Assembly: GCA_021811585.1 (NCBI GenBank)
Contig: JAJZOG010000007.1
Span: forward strand, 121,459-163,037
Length of the DNA: 41,579 nucleotides
DNA from: a bacterium
GTDB lineage: Bacteria; Patescibacteriota; Doudnabacteria; UBA920; VMFF01
Reading direction: 5' to 3'
Both the position numbers and the translations under genes were made by a program. The notes below the pieces were generated by a model. That model saw nothing but the letters and a program-made list of their open reading frames with translations, did not search any database and was not told where the DNA came from. Every line of letters starts with the position of its first letter. Positions within the stretch are counted from its first letter, which is position 1. Below, one piece after another: positions 6,378-14,600 of the stretch.

Positions 6378-7196
6378 TTATTTGAACACAGAGCCCATCC
6401 TTTTAACGGCCCTAAATAAGAAATTGGGTTGTGAGATCGGGGATATTTTTGTCCTTTTCACCGCGAAGCCGGATCCTCTTTTTGAAATTTTTGATGTTTG
6501 GGCAAGGATGCGCCCAAGAGAATCAATCAAATTAATCGGCATTGCCCCTGTTTGGGCAAGGGTCTCGCGTCTGCGTAAATGCAAGGCATATGCATTTCTG
6601 AAATGCACGCTCCCGAATTTATCTATGGGAATTACGCCACCAAACGCACTACTTGGCGCTTCTTCAATCCATTCGGCAGATGAAAGCGAAGAGCGATAAA
6701 TTTCATTCGCAGAGTAACTTTGGCCGGTGCTCAAATTTTTGAAATTAATATTCCAGAAATCCCTTCCGATTTTTTGTATTTTGACATTCACGGAATTTCC
6801 CGAAGAGACAGCAACCGGAATTTGAAACGGCGGATTTGGCAGCATTTCAATCCAGGCCTGGTATGAGACGCCGCCGTCCGGGCTTGTATCTGTTTCAGTT
6901 CCGCTCTGAATGAGATCATTGCCCAGAATTCCTCCAATGCCAATCCAGGTGGCATTTGCGGCCGCTTGCGCCGAATGTTTTACGTTAGTAATTTGCCATG
7001 CGCCTTCAACGGATTCGAAAGGGCCGTTTATGGAAGCATAGCCCGACCAATTTATGGAATCGCGCACCTGCAAAATATGTTTGCGTAATTGCTTGGGTAA
7101 TTTTTTTGTTCGCGCGGATGCGGCGGCCGGCGCAGAGGTAATTCCCAAAAGCCCTGCGCCGGCGCAAATTGCAGCCGCAATTTTTAATTTATTCAT
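6378..7196 (-). CDS. Secreted glutamic peptidase, family G1 (eqolisin)
   Basis: 272 residues. Signal peptide (1-27, hydrophobic core AAAICAGAGLLGIT, then AxA sites). The G1 fold motifs occur in order: NWSGYA (49-54), GAWQITNV, WIGIGG (84-89), LIQSGT with candidate catalytic Gln97, YQAWIEMLP, and AEWIEEAP with candidate catalytic Glu175. Known family members are acid-active Gln/Glu peptidases, first described in fungi and also found in bacteria. A basic C-terminal extension of about 65 residues (RRRETLAQ... to the end) is not part of the family core. The gene is flanked by a 9-bp inverted repeat 3 nt before its ATG. Substrate unknown; it may act on host or competitor protein. Confidence 0.82.
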   Translation of the reverse strand: MNKLKIAAAICAGAGLLGITSAPAAASARTKKLPKQLRKHILQVRDSINWSGYASINGPFESVEGAWQITNVKHSAQAAANATWIGIGGILGNDLIQSGTETDTSPDGGVSYQAWIEMLPNPPFQIPVAVSSGNSVNVKIQKIGRDFWNINFKNLSTGQSYSANEIYRSSLSSAEWIEEAPSSAFGGVIPIDKFGSVHFRNAYALHLRRRETLAQTGAMPINLIDSLGRILAQTSKISKRGSGFAVKRTKISPISQPNFLFRAVKRMGSVFK

Positions 7197-7198
7197 AA

Positions 7199-7230
7199 AG
7201 CTGGTGGTTAATTTTCTTGTTCCACCAGCT
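7199..7230 (-). promoter_or_regulatory. Inverted repeat before the G1 peptidase start
   Basis: AGCTGGTGG (7199-7207) and CCACCAGCT (7222-7230) form a perfect 9-bp stem with a 14-nt loop, ending 2 nt from the ATG on the minus strand. It could be a protein operator or an RNA hairpin limiting translation. No T-run fits a terminator for either strand at this spot. Confidence 0.5.
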
Positions 7231-7266
7231 TATACGTTCAGGGCGTTAAATTTATATTAAATCCGC

Positions 7267-7312
7267 TTAGTGCCACCAATTCACAAGCATTAGTGCCACC
7301 AATTCACAAGCA
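7267..7312. repeat. 23-bp perfect tandem duplication over a stop codon
   Basis: Two exact adjacent copies (7267-7289, 7290-7312), beginning TTAGTGCCACC. The second copy encodes the last residues (VNWWH) and stop of the CAP-domain protein on the minus strand; the first repeats these just past the stop. Confidence 0.95.
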
Positions 7313-8516
7313 GAAGAGTGCTGATTATCAGAAAAATAATCACCAAATGCGATCCGCTTCCGAAAAAGAAATTGCGCGCTTTTCGCTTTATTTCTTTAAA
7401 AGTGTCCACAATGAAGAAAACTATGAACAGCAGGCCAAAGACAATCACAACGTATTTATAAACATTGTACAAATCCGGATTTTGGATTTTGGATCCCAAG
7501 TTGCCAAGTGCTTTCGGGTTTTGCGTGCCTGCAGCAAGTTTTAAATTTGCCAGCGGAACGGTCACGGAGTCCTGTTTTGAATTCGCGCCTTGCGCCGTTA
7601 AAATTAAGTTTTGCTTTTGCCAGTTAAAATATTGGCTGAAGAATAAATCGCCGCTGTAATTTTGTTCGCCGTTGCTCAAAGCATTGCCGGCAGGGACAAG
7701 GGCAATGGAATAATTTGCCACAGCCGCATTTACATTCTGCGCCCCGCCCGCGATGTTTGCCGAAACGTGCAAATCCAGTTCGCCGTTTTTTATATTTGCC
7801 TGTGTTGTTATGGAATTCAAATCAATCCTCGCCAAGGCCGAAGCGCCGGCTGTGTTCAAAGTAAGTTGTCCGATGGGAGGGGCCTGTGTTTTGGCTTGTG
7901 CTGGCGAAGCCGGAGCAGGGGATTTGGTTTGCGCGGGAGGTGTGGAATTTTTTGGGGTTGCCGAAGGGCTTGGTTTCGCGCTTGGCGTTGTTTGCGTTTG
8001 CGCTCGCGCCGGCTTTGCGCCGAAAGTATTGGCAATAGCATCTTCAAATTGTCCGGCATTTGTGTTTCCGAAAGCAACGCCTGCGCCTTGGTCTTGAAAT
8101 TGCTGATTTAAAATATTGCTCCTGTGTTCAGGGCTGTCCATCCATGCGGACATCAGCCCTTCTGTGTTTGGAAAATTAATCGCAAGATTTTCGCCGAGTA
8201 TCGTATAAGGATAATATCCTTCGGCAACGATTTTATCCCAAATGTAATGGCCTTCAGGATCAACGTGGCTGAAATAATTTCTGGCAATCATGTCGGAAGA
8301 TTTATATTGCGCAGCAGCGGCAAGCTCGTTATTGTAATTAAGCGCAGGAATATTTCTGCTGGTTCGTTCCAAATTAACTGCGTCCATAATGTTTTGCGGC
8401 GTTATATCAGATGCGCTTGTGTTATTAAAGCCAAAACCAAGCCGCATTGTAAAAAGCACTAATGCAATTAGCCCCGCGACGCTGTACTTTAAAGAAAGTT
8501 CCTGGATATTACGCAT
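7290..8516 (-). CDS. CAP-domain (SCP/PR-1-like) membrane protein
   Basis: 408 residues from MRNIQELSLKY; an in-frame ATG 33 nt upstream (8549) overlaps a TAAAAT -10-like box, so the internal start is preferred. N-terminal membrane/signal segment (about 9-30), then a CAP domain: LNYNNELAAAAQYKSSDM, NYFSHVDPEG, ILGENLA and WMDSPEHRSNIL are the family motifs, with the histidine/glutamate cavity residues present. After it comes a Pro/Ala/Thr/Lys linker (about 180-225), a region of about 120 residues without recognised domain (AGASALARIDLNS...), a second membrane helix (YVVIVFGLLFIVFFIV), a basic stretch and a last hydrophobic helix (LVIIFLIISTLLLVNWW) at the very C-terminus. CAP proteins act outside the cell; function here unknown. 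Confidence 0.85.
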   Translation of the reverse strand: MRNIQELSLKYSVAGLIALVLFTMRLGFGFNNTSASDITPQNIMDAVNLERTSRNIPALNYNNELAAAAQYKSSDMIARNYFSHVDPEGHYIWDKIVAEGYYPYTILGENLAINFPNTEGLMSAWMDSPEHRSNILNQQFQDQGAGVAFGNTNAGQFEDAIANTFGAKPARAQTQTTPSAKPSPSATPKNSTPPAQTKSPAPASPAQAKTQAPPIGQLTLNTAGASALARIDLNSITTQANIKNGELDLHVSANIAGGAQNVNAAVANYSIALVPAGNALSNGEQNYSGDLFFSQYFNWQKQNLILTAQGANSKQDSVTVPLANLKLAAGTQNPKALGNLGSKIQNPDLYNVYKYVVIVFGLLFIVFFIVDTFKEIKRKARNFFFGSGSHLVIIFLIISTLLLVNWWH

Positions 8517-8599
8517 AAAATATTTCTTTTGGCATTTAAAAAATAGCATATTTTAGGACTTTTTTAAAGGTTTGCCTTAGATTCTTTGCATAATTGTTC

Positions 8600-8627
8600 T
8601 TGACAAAAATTATAGATATGGTATAAT
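8600..8627 (+). promoter_or_regulatory. Strong sortase promoter
   Basis: Consensus -35 TTGACA (8600-8605), 16-nt spacer, TATAAT (8622-8627) with an upstream TGG (extended -10). The ATG is 19 nt past the -10, so the leader would be about 12 nt with no Shine-Dalgarno. Confidence 0.75.
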
Positions 8628-8646
8628 CTCAAGTTAATTTAAAAAC

Positions 8647-9852
8647 ATGGAAAAAATTTATCCACAAGGCGCAGTTGATTTTTTTGGGCATTTGGGAGTA
8701 TATCCCAGCCAAAATAATGAGGATTTAAATCCCATTGCAGGCACAAATCCAGCTAATTTAAACTTGCCCGTTGAAACGGAGAAAACCGGTTTGAATGGTG
8801 TATTGGATGATGCTGCTGATACCGATAAGATTGTCGGCAAAACGCCCAAAACGCCATTGAAAAAAACCCTTAAGGCAGTTTTGCCATATACGGCAGTATT
8901 TGTCCTGGCTGTTTTATTTTATTTCATCTTTTTCGGCGGGCTTTCACTTTCTGATATGAAAACATGGGTGCCGAAATCCAATCCACAAAACCAGGCGCAA
9001 GCAAGCCAAACACCCGTTGCTTCGGGGCAGCTCTCCGCGTACAATGCTTGGATTAATTCATATTTTTTTGATGTCAGTGATAAAAAAATTCTTGATCCGA
9101 ATTATGATATCTCGGGGAACGGGCTTACGAATTACCAAAAGTTTTTGCTTGGCCTGAATCCCAAAGAAAAAGATACCATGGGCTTGGGCATGACAGATAC
9201 GCAGGCGCTCATAGCCGGCATTGATCCTTTAACAGGCGGGCCTTTAACCAGCGAGCAAAAAAGCATAATCGCGCAAAACATTGATTTGGAAGCAATTGCG
9301 AATAAATTAACTTTGCAATCTTTGGATAAAACTTCCGCGGTTGCCGGAATTTCAACAACAGCAAATCAAAGCGATGATAGGACAGACCCGGTAATAAATT
9401 TAAATCAAACCATACCTGGCGAGCTGGACATACCAAGCTTGAATATCAGCGTTCCGCTTATTTGGGCGCCTGACCCTAATTCAGTGGAAAAAGCCCTGCT
9501 TAACGGCGTCGTGCATTATCCGGGAACTCCGATGCCCGGGCAATTGGGAACTTCTTACATTTCCGGGCACTCTTCAAATTATGCCTGGGTGAAAAGTCCT
9601 TATAACAGAATTTTCGCAAGCATAGACAAGATGAAAATGTATGATGCTTTTTCAATTACTGCGACAGATGCCAACGGCAAGAAAGTGATTTTTCATTATG
9701 CGGTGCGTGGAACTGGGATTTTCGCGGCAAACGACCAAAAGCAGTTTGCAAACATTGGCAAATCCACGGTGGCGCTTTCCACATGCTGGCCAATAGGAAC
9801 TGCTTCTAAACGATATGTTGTTTTTGGACAGCTGACGCAAATAGAAAAATAA
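8647..9852 (+). CDS. Sortase with calcium-repeat-like insert
   Basis: 401 residues. One transmembrane helix (about 80-100, YTAVFVLAVLFYFIFFGG), Gln-rich stalk, then a DPNYDISGNGLTNYQKFLLGLNP segment (about 151-173) resembling dockerin/thrombospondin-type-3 calcium loops, followed by a helical part. The C-terminal sortase barrel (from about 255) has the catalytic His308 in ISGHSSNYAW, Cys380 in LSTCWP and Arg389 in SKRYVVFG. Sortases cut LPxTG-like tails and attach surface proteins. A likely substrate, ending in APKTG, is encoded at 11607-15227. The class cannot be fixed by eye. Confidence 0.9.
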   Translation: MEKIYPQGAVDFFGHLGVYPSQNNEDLNPIAGTNPANLNLPVETEKTGLNGVLDDAADTDKIVGKTPKTPLKKTLKAVLPYTAVFVLAVLFYFIFFGGLSLSDMKTWVPKSNPQNQAQASQTPVASGQLSAYNAWINSYFFDVSDKKILDPNYDISGNGLTNYQKFLLGLNPKEKDTMGLGMTDTQALIAGIDPLTGGPLTSEQKSIIAQNIDLEAIANKLTLQSLDKTSAVAGISTTANQSDDRTDPVINLNQTIPGELDIPSLNISVPLIWAPDPNSVEKALLNGVVHYPGTPMPGQLGTSYISGHSSNYAWVKSPYNRIFASIDKMKMYDAFSITATDANGKKVIFHYAVRGTGIFAANDQKQFANIGKSTVALSTCWPIGTASKRYVVFGQLTQIEK

Positions 9853-10057
9853 AAAATCGCGCGCCTTTGGCAGGCGTGTGCCGGCGTTTGAAGGTTGGCT
9901 TGAGCGAGCTTTCAAATATCAGCGCATGCCTGGCAAGCGGATAATTTCCGAAGCCAGGTTGTTGTTTCAAAAATTAAGGGGGGAAGAAGCTTTTGGCAAC
10001 ACGCCATTGCTTTAATTCCTTCAAGGCAATTTCCACAACCGCGCCGACCAACGGCGC

Positions 10058-10076
10058 TGATCCTTAGGAGGGATCA
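10058..10076 (+). promoter_or_regulatory. Shine-Dalgarno displayed in a hairpin loop
   Basis: TGATCC (10058-10063) pairs with GGATCA (10071-10076); the loop TTAGGAG carries the Shine-Dalgarno, and the start codon's A closes the stem. A second hairpin, GCGCCG/CGGCGC (10041-10057), abuts it. This is one of few strong SDs in the window. Confidence 0.6.
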
Positions 10077-11392
10077 TGATGAAACGATATTTTTTCTTGG
10101 TGGTGGCAACCCTCCTGCTTCTGGCGCCAATGGCCATGGGGCAGAAGCAGGATGTGTTAATAAACCTGCCGGATTACCGGCAGTATAATGACGCAGCAGT
10201 GCAAATGCTGCGTCAGCTGTTAGGTAATTTGGCCGCGCCTTCGGTTTCGGCTGAAGTGCGCAGGCAGGGCGTTCACATCGCTGAGGCGGCCGCGGATGTT
10301 CAATCCGCTGTCGCGGCTCTCGATTCGTTCGAGGCCGCAAATAATATTGCAGAAACAGGTGAGATTGCAATATTTCTCGGACCCATTTATTTAATACAGG
10401 GTCCGAGTGGCGCTACGCTTGAATCCCTCCGCGCGGTGGAAGGTCGCGCGCCCATTTATAAGGGCGGCTTTCATACCGCGCGGCAACTCCATAACCAGGT
10501 GTCTGTACTATATTTTATGCAGACGCTTGAGGGTTGGGGGCTTCCATGCGCGGCACAAACCCAGGCCGCTCTGGAAAATTTTGCCGGGCTATTTGTACGG
10601 CCCTGGAAAATTATCTCCAGGAATTGGGGGCGTTACCGTGTCGGCGTGGCTCCGGGCGGATTTGAATATTATGATCCGTCCCAGGGGTCCATGGCCGTGG
10701 CGCAGGTCAACGTGACCTGCCCGGAAGACCCTGGCATGGTTTTCCGCTACGGGGTGGTAAGTCCGAGCACAAATATACTGCAGCCGTATCAAAAGCTGCA
10801 GTTCTTGTTGCCTCGACGATTACCGCCGCCGGTGCGTGTTGCTGTGGAGCCGCCACCGGTTCCTGCACCAGCACCTGCACCGGTGACAACACCGGTGCCA
10901 CTACTACAACACGCACCGGCGGCTTTCCAGCCAACGTGCGAGGATGCGGTTTACGCCTTGCCGGCTGGAAAAATACAGTCCGGCAAGAAATTAGTAATCC
11001 GACCGCGTGCGGGTTGGCGCGTCCAGGACGTGTTTTTAGTGCCTGGGCGCGATAATGAGGACACCTCCACGCCTTCAACGGTGGAGGGGAATCCTCATGG
11101 GGCGCGGCGGTGGTACATCCGCGCGAGCGGCGTTGGGCAACGGACACTCCTGGTTGATGTGTCCGGGCCCAATGGGCGCACCCTCAGCTGCAATTCCAAC
11201 CTGCAACTAAAAAAACGATCGCTCCTTGTGCCTATACTGGTCGGGACGGTTGTTGCCGGGGGTGCAGTGTTGTTGTGGCTTGCGACCCGTAATGATTACG
11301 GGTCCAAAACCTCGGGACAACCCAATGGGGGGGGTGGGCGGGGGGCCATCCCCGCGCCGGTTAGCGGCCCCGGGTTCTGGCCGCACCATTAG
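10076..11392 (+). CDS. Unrecognised secreted protein with C-terminal membrane helix
   Basis: 438 residues. Clear signal peptide (MMKRYFFLVVATLLLLAPMAMG, cleavage near residue 22). Residues about 23-230 form a domain I do not recognise, with paired cysteines (LPCAAQ, VTCPED). A Pro/Val/Ala-rich linker follows (about 246-280), then a second cysteine-bearing beta-like domain (about 285-375), a membrane helix (about 380-402, LLVPILVGTVVAGGAVLLWLA) and a Gly/Pro-rich tail. Base use is richer in GC and its SD (AGGAGG) stronger than neighbours, and the coding DNA is full of perfect stem-loops. The start may be either of two adjacent ATG codons. No homolog recognised; origin by transfer is possible. 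Confidence 0.75.
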   Translation: MMKRYFFLVVATLLLLAPMAMGQKQDVLINLPDYRQYNDAAVQMLRQLLGNLAAPSVSAEVRRQGVHIAEAAADVQSAVAALDSFEAANNIAETGEIAIFLGPIYLIQGPSGATLESLRAVEGRAPIYKGGFHTARQLHNQVSVLYFMQTLEGWGLPCAAQTQAALENFAGLFVRPWKIISRNWGRYRVGVAPGGFEYYDPSQGSMAVAQVNVTCPEDPGMVFRYGVVSPSTNILQPYQKLQFLLPRRLPPPVRVAVEPPPVPAPAPAPVTTPVPLLQHAPAAFQPTCEDAVYALPAGKIQSGKKLVIRPRAGWRVQDVFLVPGRDNEDTSTPSTVEGNPHGARRWYIRASGVGQRTLLVDVSGPNGRTLSCNSNLQLKKRSLLVPILVGTVVAGGAVLLWLATRNDYGSKTSGQPNGGGGRGAIPAPVSGPGFWPHH

Positions 11393-11407
11393 CTCTTCAA
11401 AAATTTT

Positions 11408-11439
11408 GTTGGGAGCAGGCCTAAAAACTTGCTCCCAAC
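11408..11439 (+). terminator. Terminator-like hairpin
   Basis: Perfect 10-bp stem GTTGGGAGCA/TGCTCCCAAC with a 12-nt loop, 15 nt past the stop codon, followed by CCATTTTC. The weak T-run makes termination efficiency uncertain. Confidence 0.6.
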
Positions 11440-11537
11440 CCATTTTCATAAAAACCAACAATAAAACCAACAATTAGTTTTCAAAAAGCAGTTAATAATT
11501 TTACGCAGTGTAAAAAAATTATAAATTATTTATTGCT

Positions 11538-11561
11538 TTTTGCCGGCTAAATGCGGCAAAA
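11538..11561 (+). other. Hairpin upstream of the DUF11 protein gene
   Basis: TTTTGCCG/CGGCAAAA, 8 bp, loop of 8. It lies within the AT-rich gap 11440-11606, which has no clear promoter consensus. May be an operator or part of the leader. Confidence 0.4.
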
Positions 11562-11606
11562 TTAAACTTAACAATTATTTAATCCAAGGGGAGTAAAAAA
11601 TAATAT

Positions 11607-14600
11607 ATGCAGAAAATATTGCATACCATAAAGAATAGACGTTCATTGCCTTTGCTTTTTGCAGCGGTAATGGCTTTGGCTGTGTTTGCAAACGTGCCAG
11701 CCGCGAAATCGGATAATTGCCCGGGTTTTGTGCCGCAAACGCCGGCCTTTGATTGGTGGCCGCTCACATATAATCCGAATGCCACTTGCGCGGATTTTGC
11801 ATTAATTGACGCGCGCAACCTGTCCAGTAATGATACTCGCGACAGCAGATACGCGCTTTCGCAATCCGAGCACGACGCCGGAATCCATGCAGGGATAGGC
11901 GATACTGTCCGCGTCTCCATTTATTTTCATAATGGAGCATCAGACCAAATTTCCAGAAGCCAGACCACAGCGCACAATGTCCAAATCTCCTCAAGTTATT
12001 CCACAGATCCCACGGATTACCATGTTATTTCAGGCGGAATTTCCGCATCCAATGCTCCGGGCGTAACAGATGTGGGGCATGGCGGCCCTATTAGCGTGCA
12101 CACGGATGTCCCCACGGTTTTGCAGTATGTTCCAGGCACTTCAGAGCTTTGCATTTCATACCAGGCAGCAAAAGAGCGCGGAGCTGATCTTACAAAAACA
12201 TGCGGCATGTCCGGCGACGGCTTGCCGAAAATAGCTGTTCCCATTGGAGACGGAGTTGCCAATGGCAGTGTTGGAATTGGCGATATTAAAGCATGTTGGA
12301 CATATTCCGGCACTTTAATTTATTCCGTGCAGGTTTTGGCAGCCACTTCAACCGGCAGCCAATCCTCTTTGGTAATTTCAAAAACAGTGCGCGACCTTTC
12401 TAATAACGAGCCAAACTACGGTCCCTCGGTGAATGCGCACCCTGGAGACAAGCTTGATTTTCAAATAACAGTCGCGGATTCAAGCTCAACGGCAATTGCG
12501 CAGAATGTAAATGTTGAGGATGCATTACCCTTTGGTTTGCAATATGCCGGCGGAGATCAAACTATTTTGAGTTCTACCGGAGAAAGCATTGGTTCCCTAA
12601 ACCCGGGCCAATCGCAAACTTTCAATTTTACAGCCACTGTTATTCAGGCCGCATCCGGCACCATTACCAATACCGCAAGCGCAAGCGCAACCAATGCTGC
12701 CAGCGTGAGCGGCAGCGCGAATATAAATGTTCAACCCCAACCGGTTCTGCCTGTAACAATCTCAGGCACAAATTTAGTGCGGGATATTGCAAATAACGAG
12801 CCGAATTATGGCCCGTCAGTTACTGCGCGCCCCGGCGACCAAGTTGATTTTCAGCTTAATATTACCAATACAAGTTCAAGCGCGGCCGCAAATAATGTCG
12901 TTGTCACAGATACCTTGCCTTCTAATTTCTCGCTCGTTAACGGTTCTGCGGATCCGTCGCTATTTGCTTCGGGCTTAAATATCGGCAACATCGCACCGAG
13001 CCAAACCTATACCATAAATTTTTCGGCAATTACTCCGCAGGTTGCAAACGAGGTTACCGAATCCAATAGCGCGACAGCAGTGGGATCAAACACCAATTCT
13101 ATTTTAATGTCCGCTGTTGTTATTGTTGCTCCTGTTCCAGCCATTACAACCACGTCTTTAAGTTTGGCAAAACAGGTGCGTGATATTGCGAATAACGAAC
13201 CAAACTTTGGTTCTTCCGTAAATGCTCGCCCCGGCGACCAGGTTGATTTCCAGATTGTGGTGACGAACACAGGGCAGGCAACTGCAAACAATGTGGTTAT
13301 AATGGATACTTTGCCGCAGGGTTTGGGAATGATTTTCCCCAGCTCAGTGAATTCTTCTCTGTTCACCACAGGGCTTAACATAGGGAATTTGGCGCAGGGC
13401 CAGAGTGAGACATTTAATTTTTCAAATACCGTGAACTCATCGGATACGGCGCAATCCCTTGTTAACAATGCTTCTGCAAGCGCATCCAATGCGCAGACAG
13501 CTACTGCAAATGCGATAGTGAATGTTGTTCCTCTTCAGCAAAATTTGCCGATTACGATTACAAGCACGAATTTGGTGCGGGATGTTGCCAATAACGAGCC
13601 GTCATTCGGACCTTCAGTGATAGCGTTGCCGGGCGACCAGGTTGATTTCCAGCTCGCAGTTACAAATACAAGTTACACAGGCACTGCCAATAACGTTGTT
13701 GCCACAGATACTTTGCCTTCGGGATTCAGTTTGGTGAATGGCTCGGTTGATCCGTCCTTGTTCTCCACCGGCGTGCAATTGGGCAATATTGCCCCGGGAC
13801 AAACCGAAACAATCAACTTTTCCGCGATTGCCCCTCAGGCGCAATCAACGCAATCATTTACGGATAATTTTGCTGCAGTTGGTGCCAATACAAATACCAC
13901 AACAGCTTCTTCTTCGGTTATGGTTTTAGCCACTCCTCCGCCTTCATCCGGTTCCTTAAGCTTAACCAAACAGGTCCGGGACATATCAAATAATCAGCCG
14001 AATTTTGGTTCTTCCGTAAATGCTCGCCCCGGCGACCAGGTTGATTTCCAGATTGTGGTGACGAACACAGGGCAGGCAACTGCAAACAATGTGAATTTAA
14101 CGGACAACATGCCATTCGGGCTTTCGTCCCTGAATTACAACACCGCTTCGGCGTCAGATAATATCGGCAATCTTTATCCCGGACAGTCGGCAACATGGAA
14201 TCTTTCGGCAATTGTCGGGCAAGCGGTTTCACAGTCCTCAACATTAACCAATGCGGCTTTTGCAACTTCATCAAATGCTCCTACGGTAACCGCAACCGCG
14301 ACAGTTTATGTTGCCCAGCCGTTTGCGCCCGGAAATATTTCCATCACAAAATATGTGCGGGATGTAACCCAGGGGCAGAGCGCTTTCCAATCAAGCATCA
14401 ATGCTAATAATGGCGATACGCTGCAGTATCAGATAACAGCGACAAACACAGGGAGCGGCACTGTTTCGAATTTGAACATTTCCGATTCTCTGCCGGGCGG
14501 CGTGAATTTCACGCCAAATTCCTTTAACATAAATACCGGAACTTTCAATTCGGCATTCAATTCTTCTGTAACAGTGCCGACCTTGTATCAAAACCAAAGT

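Larger units (their letters stand above)
9858..11439 (+). other. Hairpin-saturated transcription unit
   Basis: The whole interval, leader plus ORF plus 3' end, is a near-continuous chain of stem-loops. Perfect stems of 8 bp or more: 10190-10198/10206-10214, 10343-10351/10366-10374, 10376-10384/10399-10407, 10429-10437/10475-10483, 10702-10709/10713-10720, 10777-10784/10795-10802, 10877-10885/10890-10898, 10957-10964/10980-10987, 11284-11293/11295-11304 and 11408-11417/11430-11439. Others of 6-7 bp: 9929-9958, 10041-10057, 10058-10076, 10166-10183, 10292-10308, 10602-10621, 11055-11098 (7+7 nested), 11102-11124, 11141-11165, 11364-11384; 10313-10338 has 10 bp with one bulge. This exceeds chance and is not seen in the neighbours I read. 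Confidence 0.8.

Noticed and set aside
9858-9880. Terminator of the sortase gene
   Set aside because: CGCGCGCC/GGCGTGTG stem is stable but no T-run follows.
10076-11392. Pure non-coding structured RNA
   Set aside because: The frame is open for 438 codons with signal peptide, membrane helix and a good SD, so it is coding as well; the RNA structure is an overlay.
11226-11477. Plus-strand ORF at the end of the hairpin-rich gene
   Set aside because: Overlaps the real frame and runs into the terminator; no initiation signal or homology.
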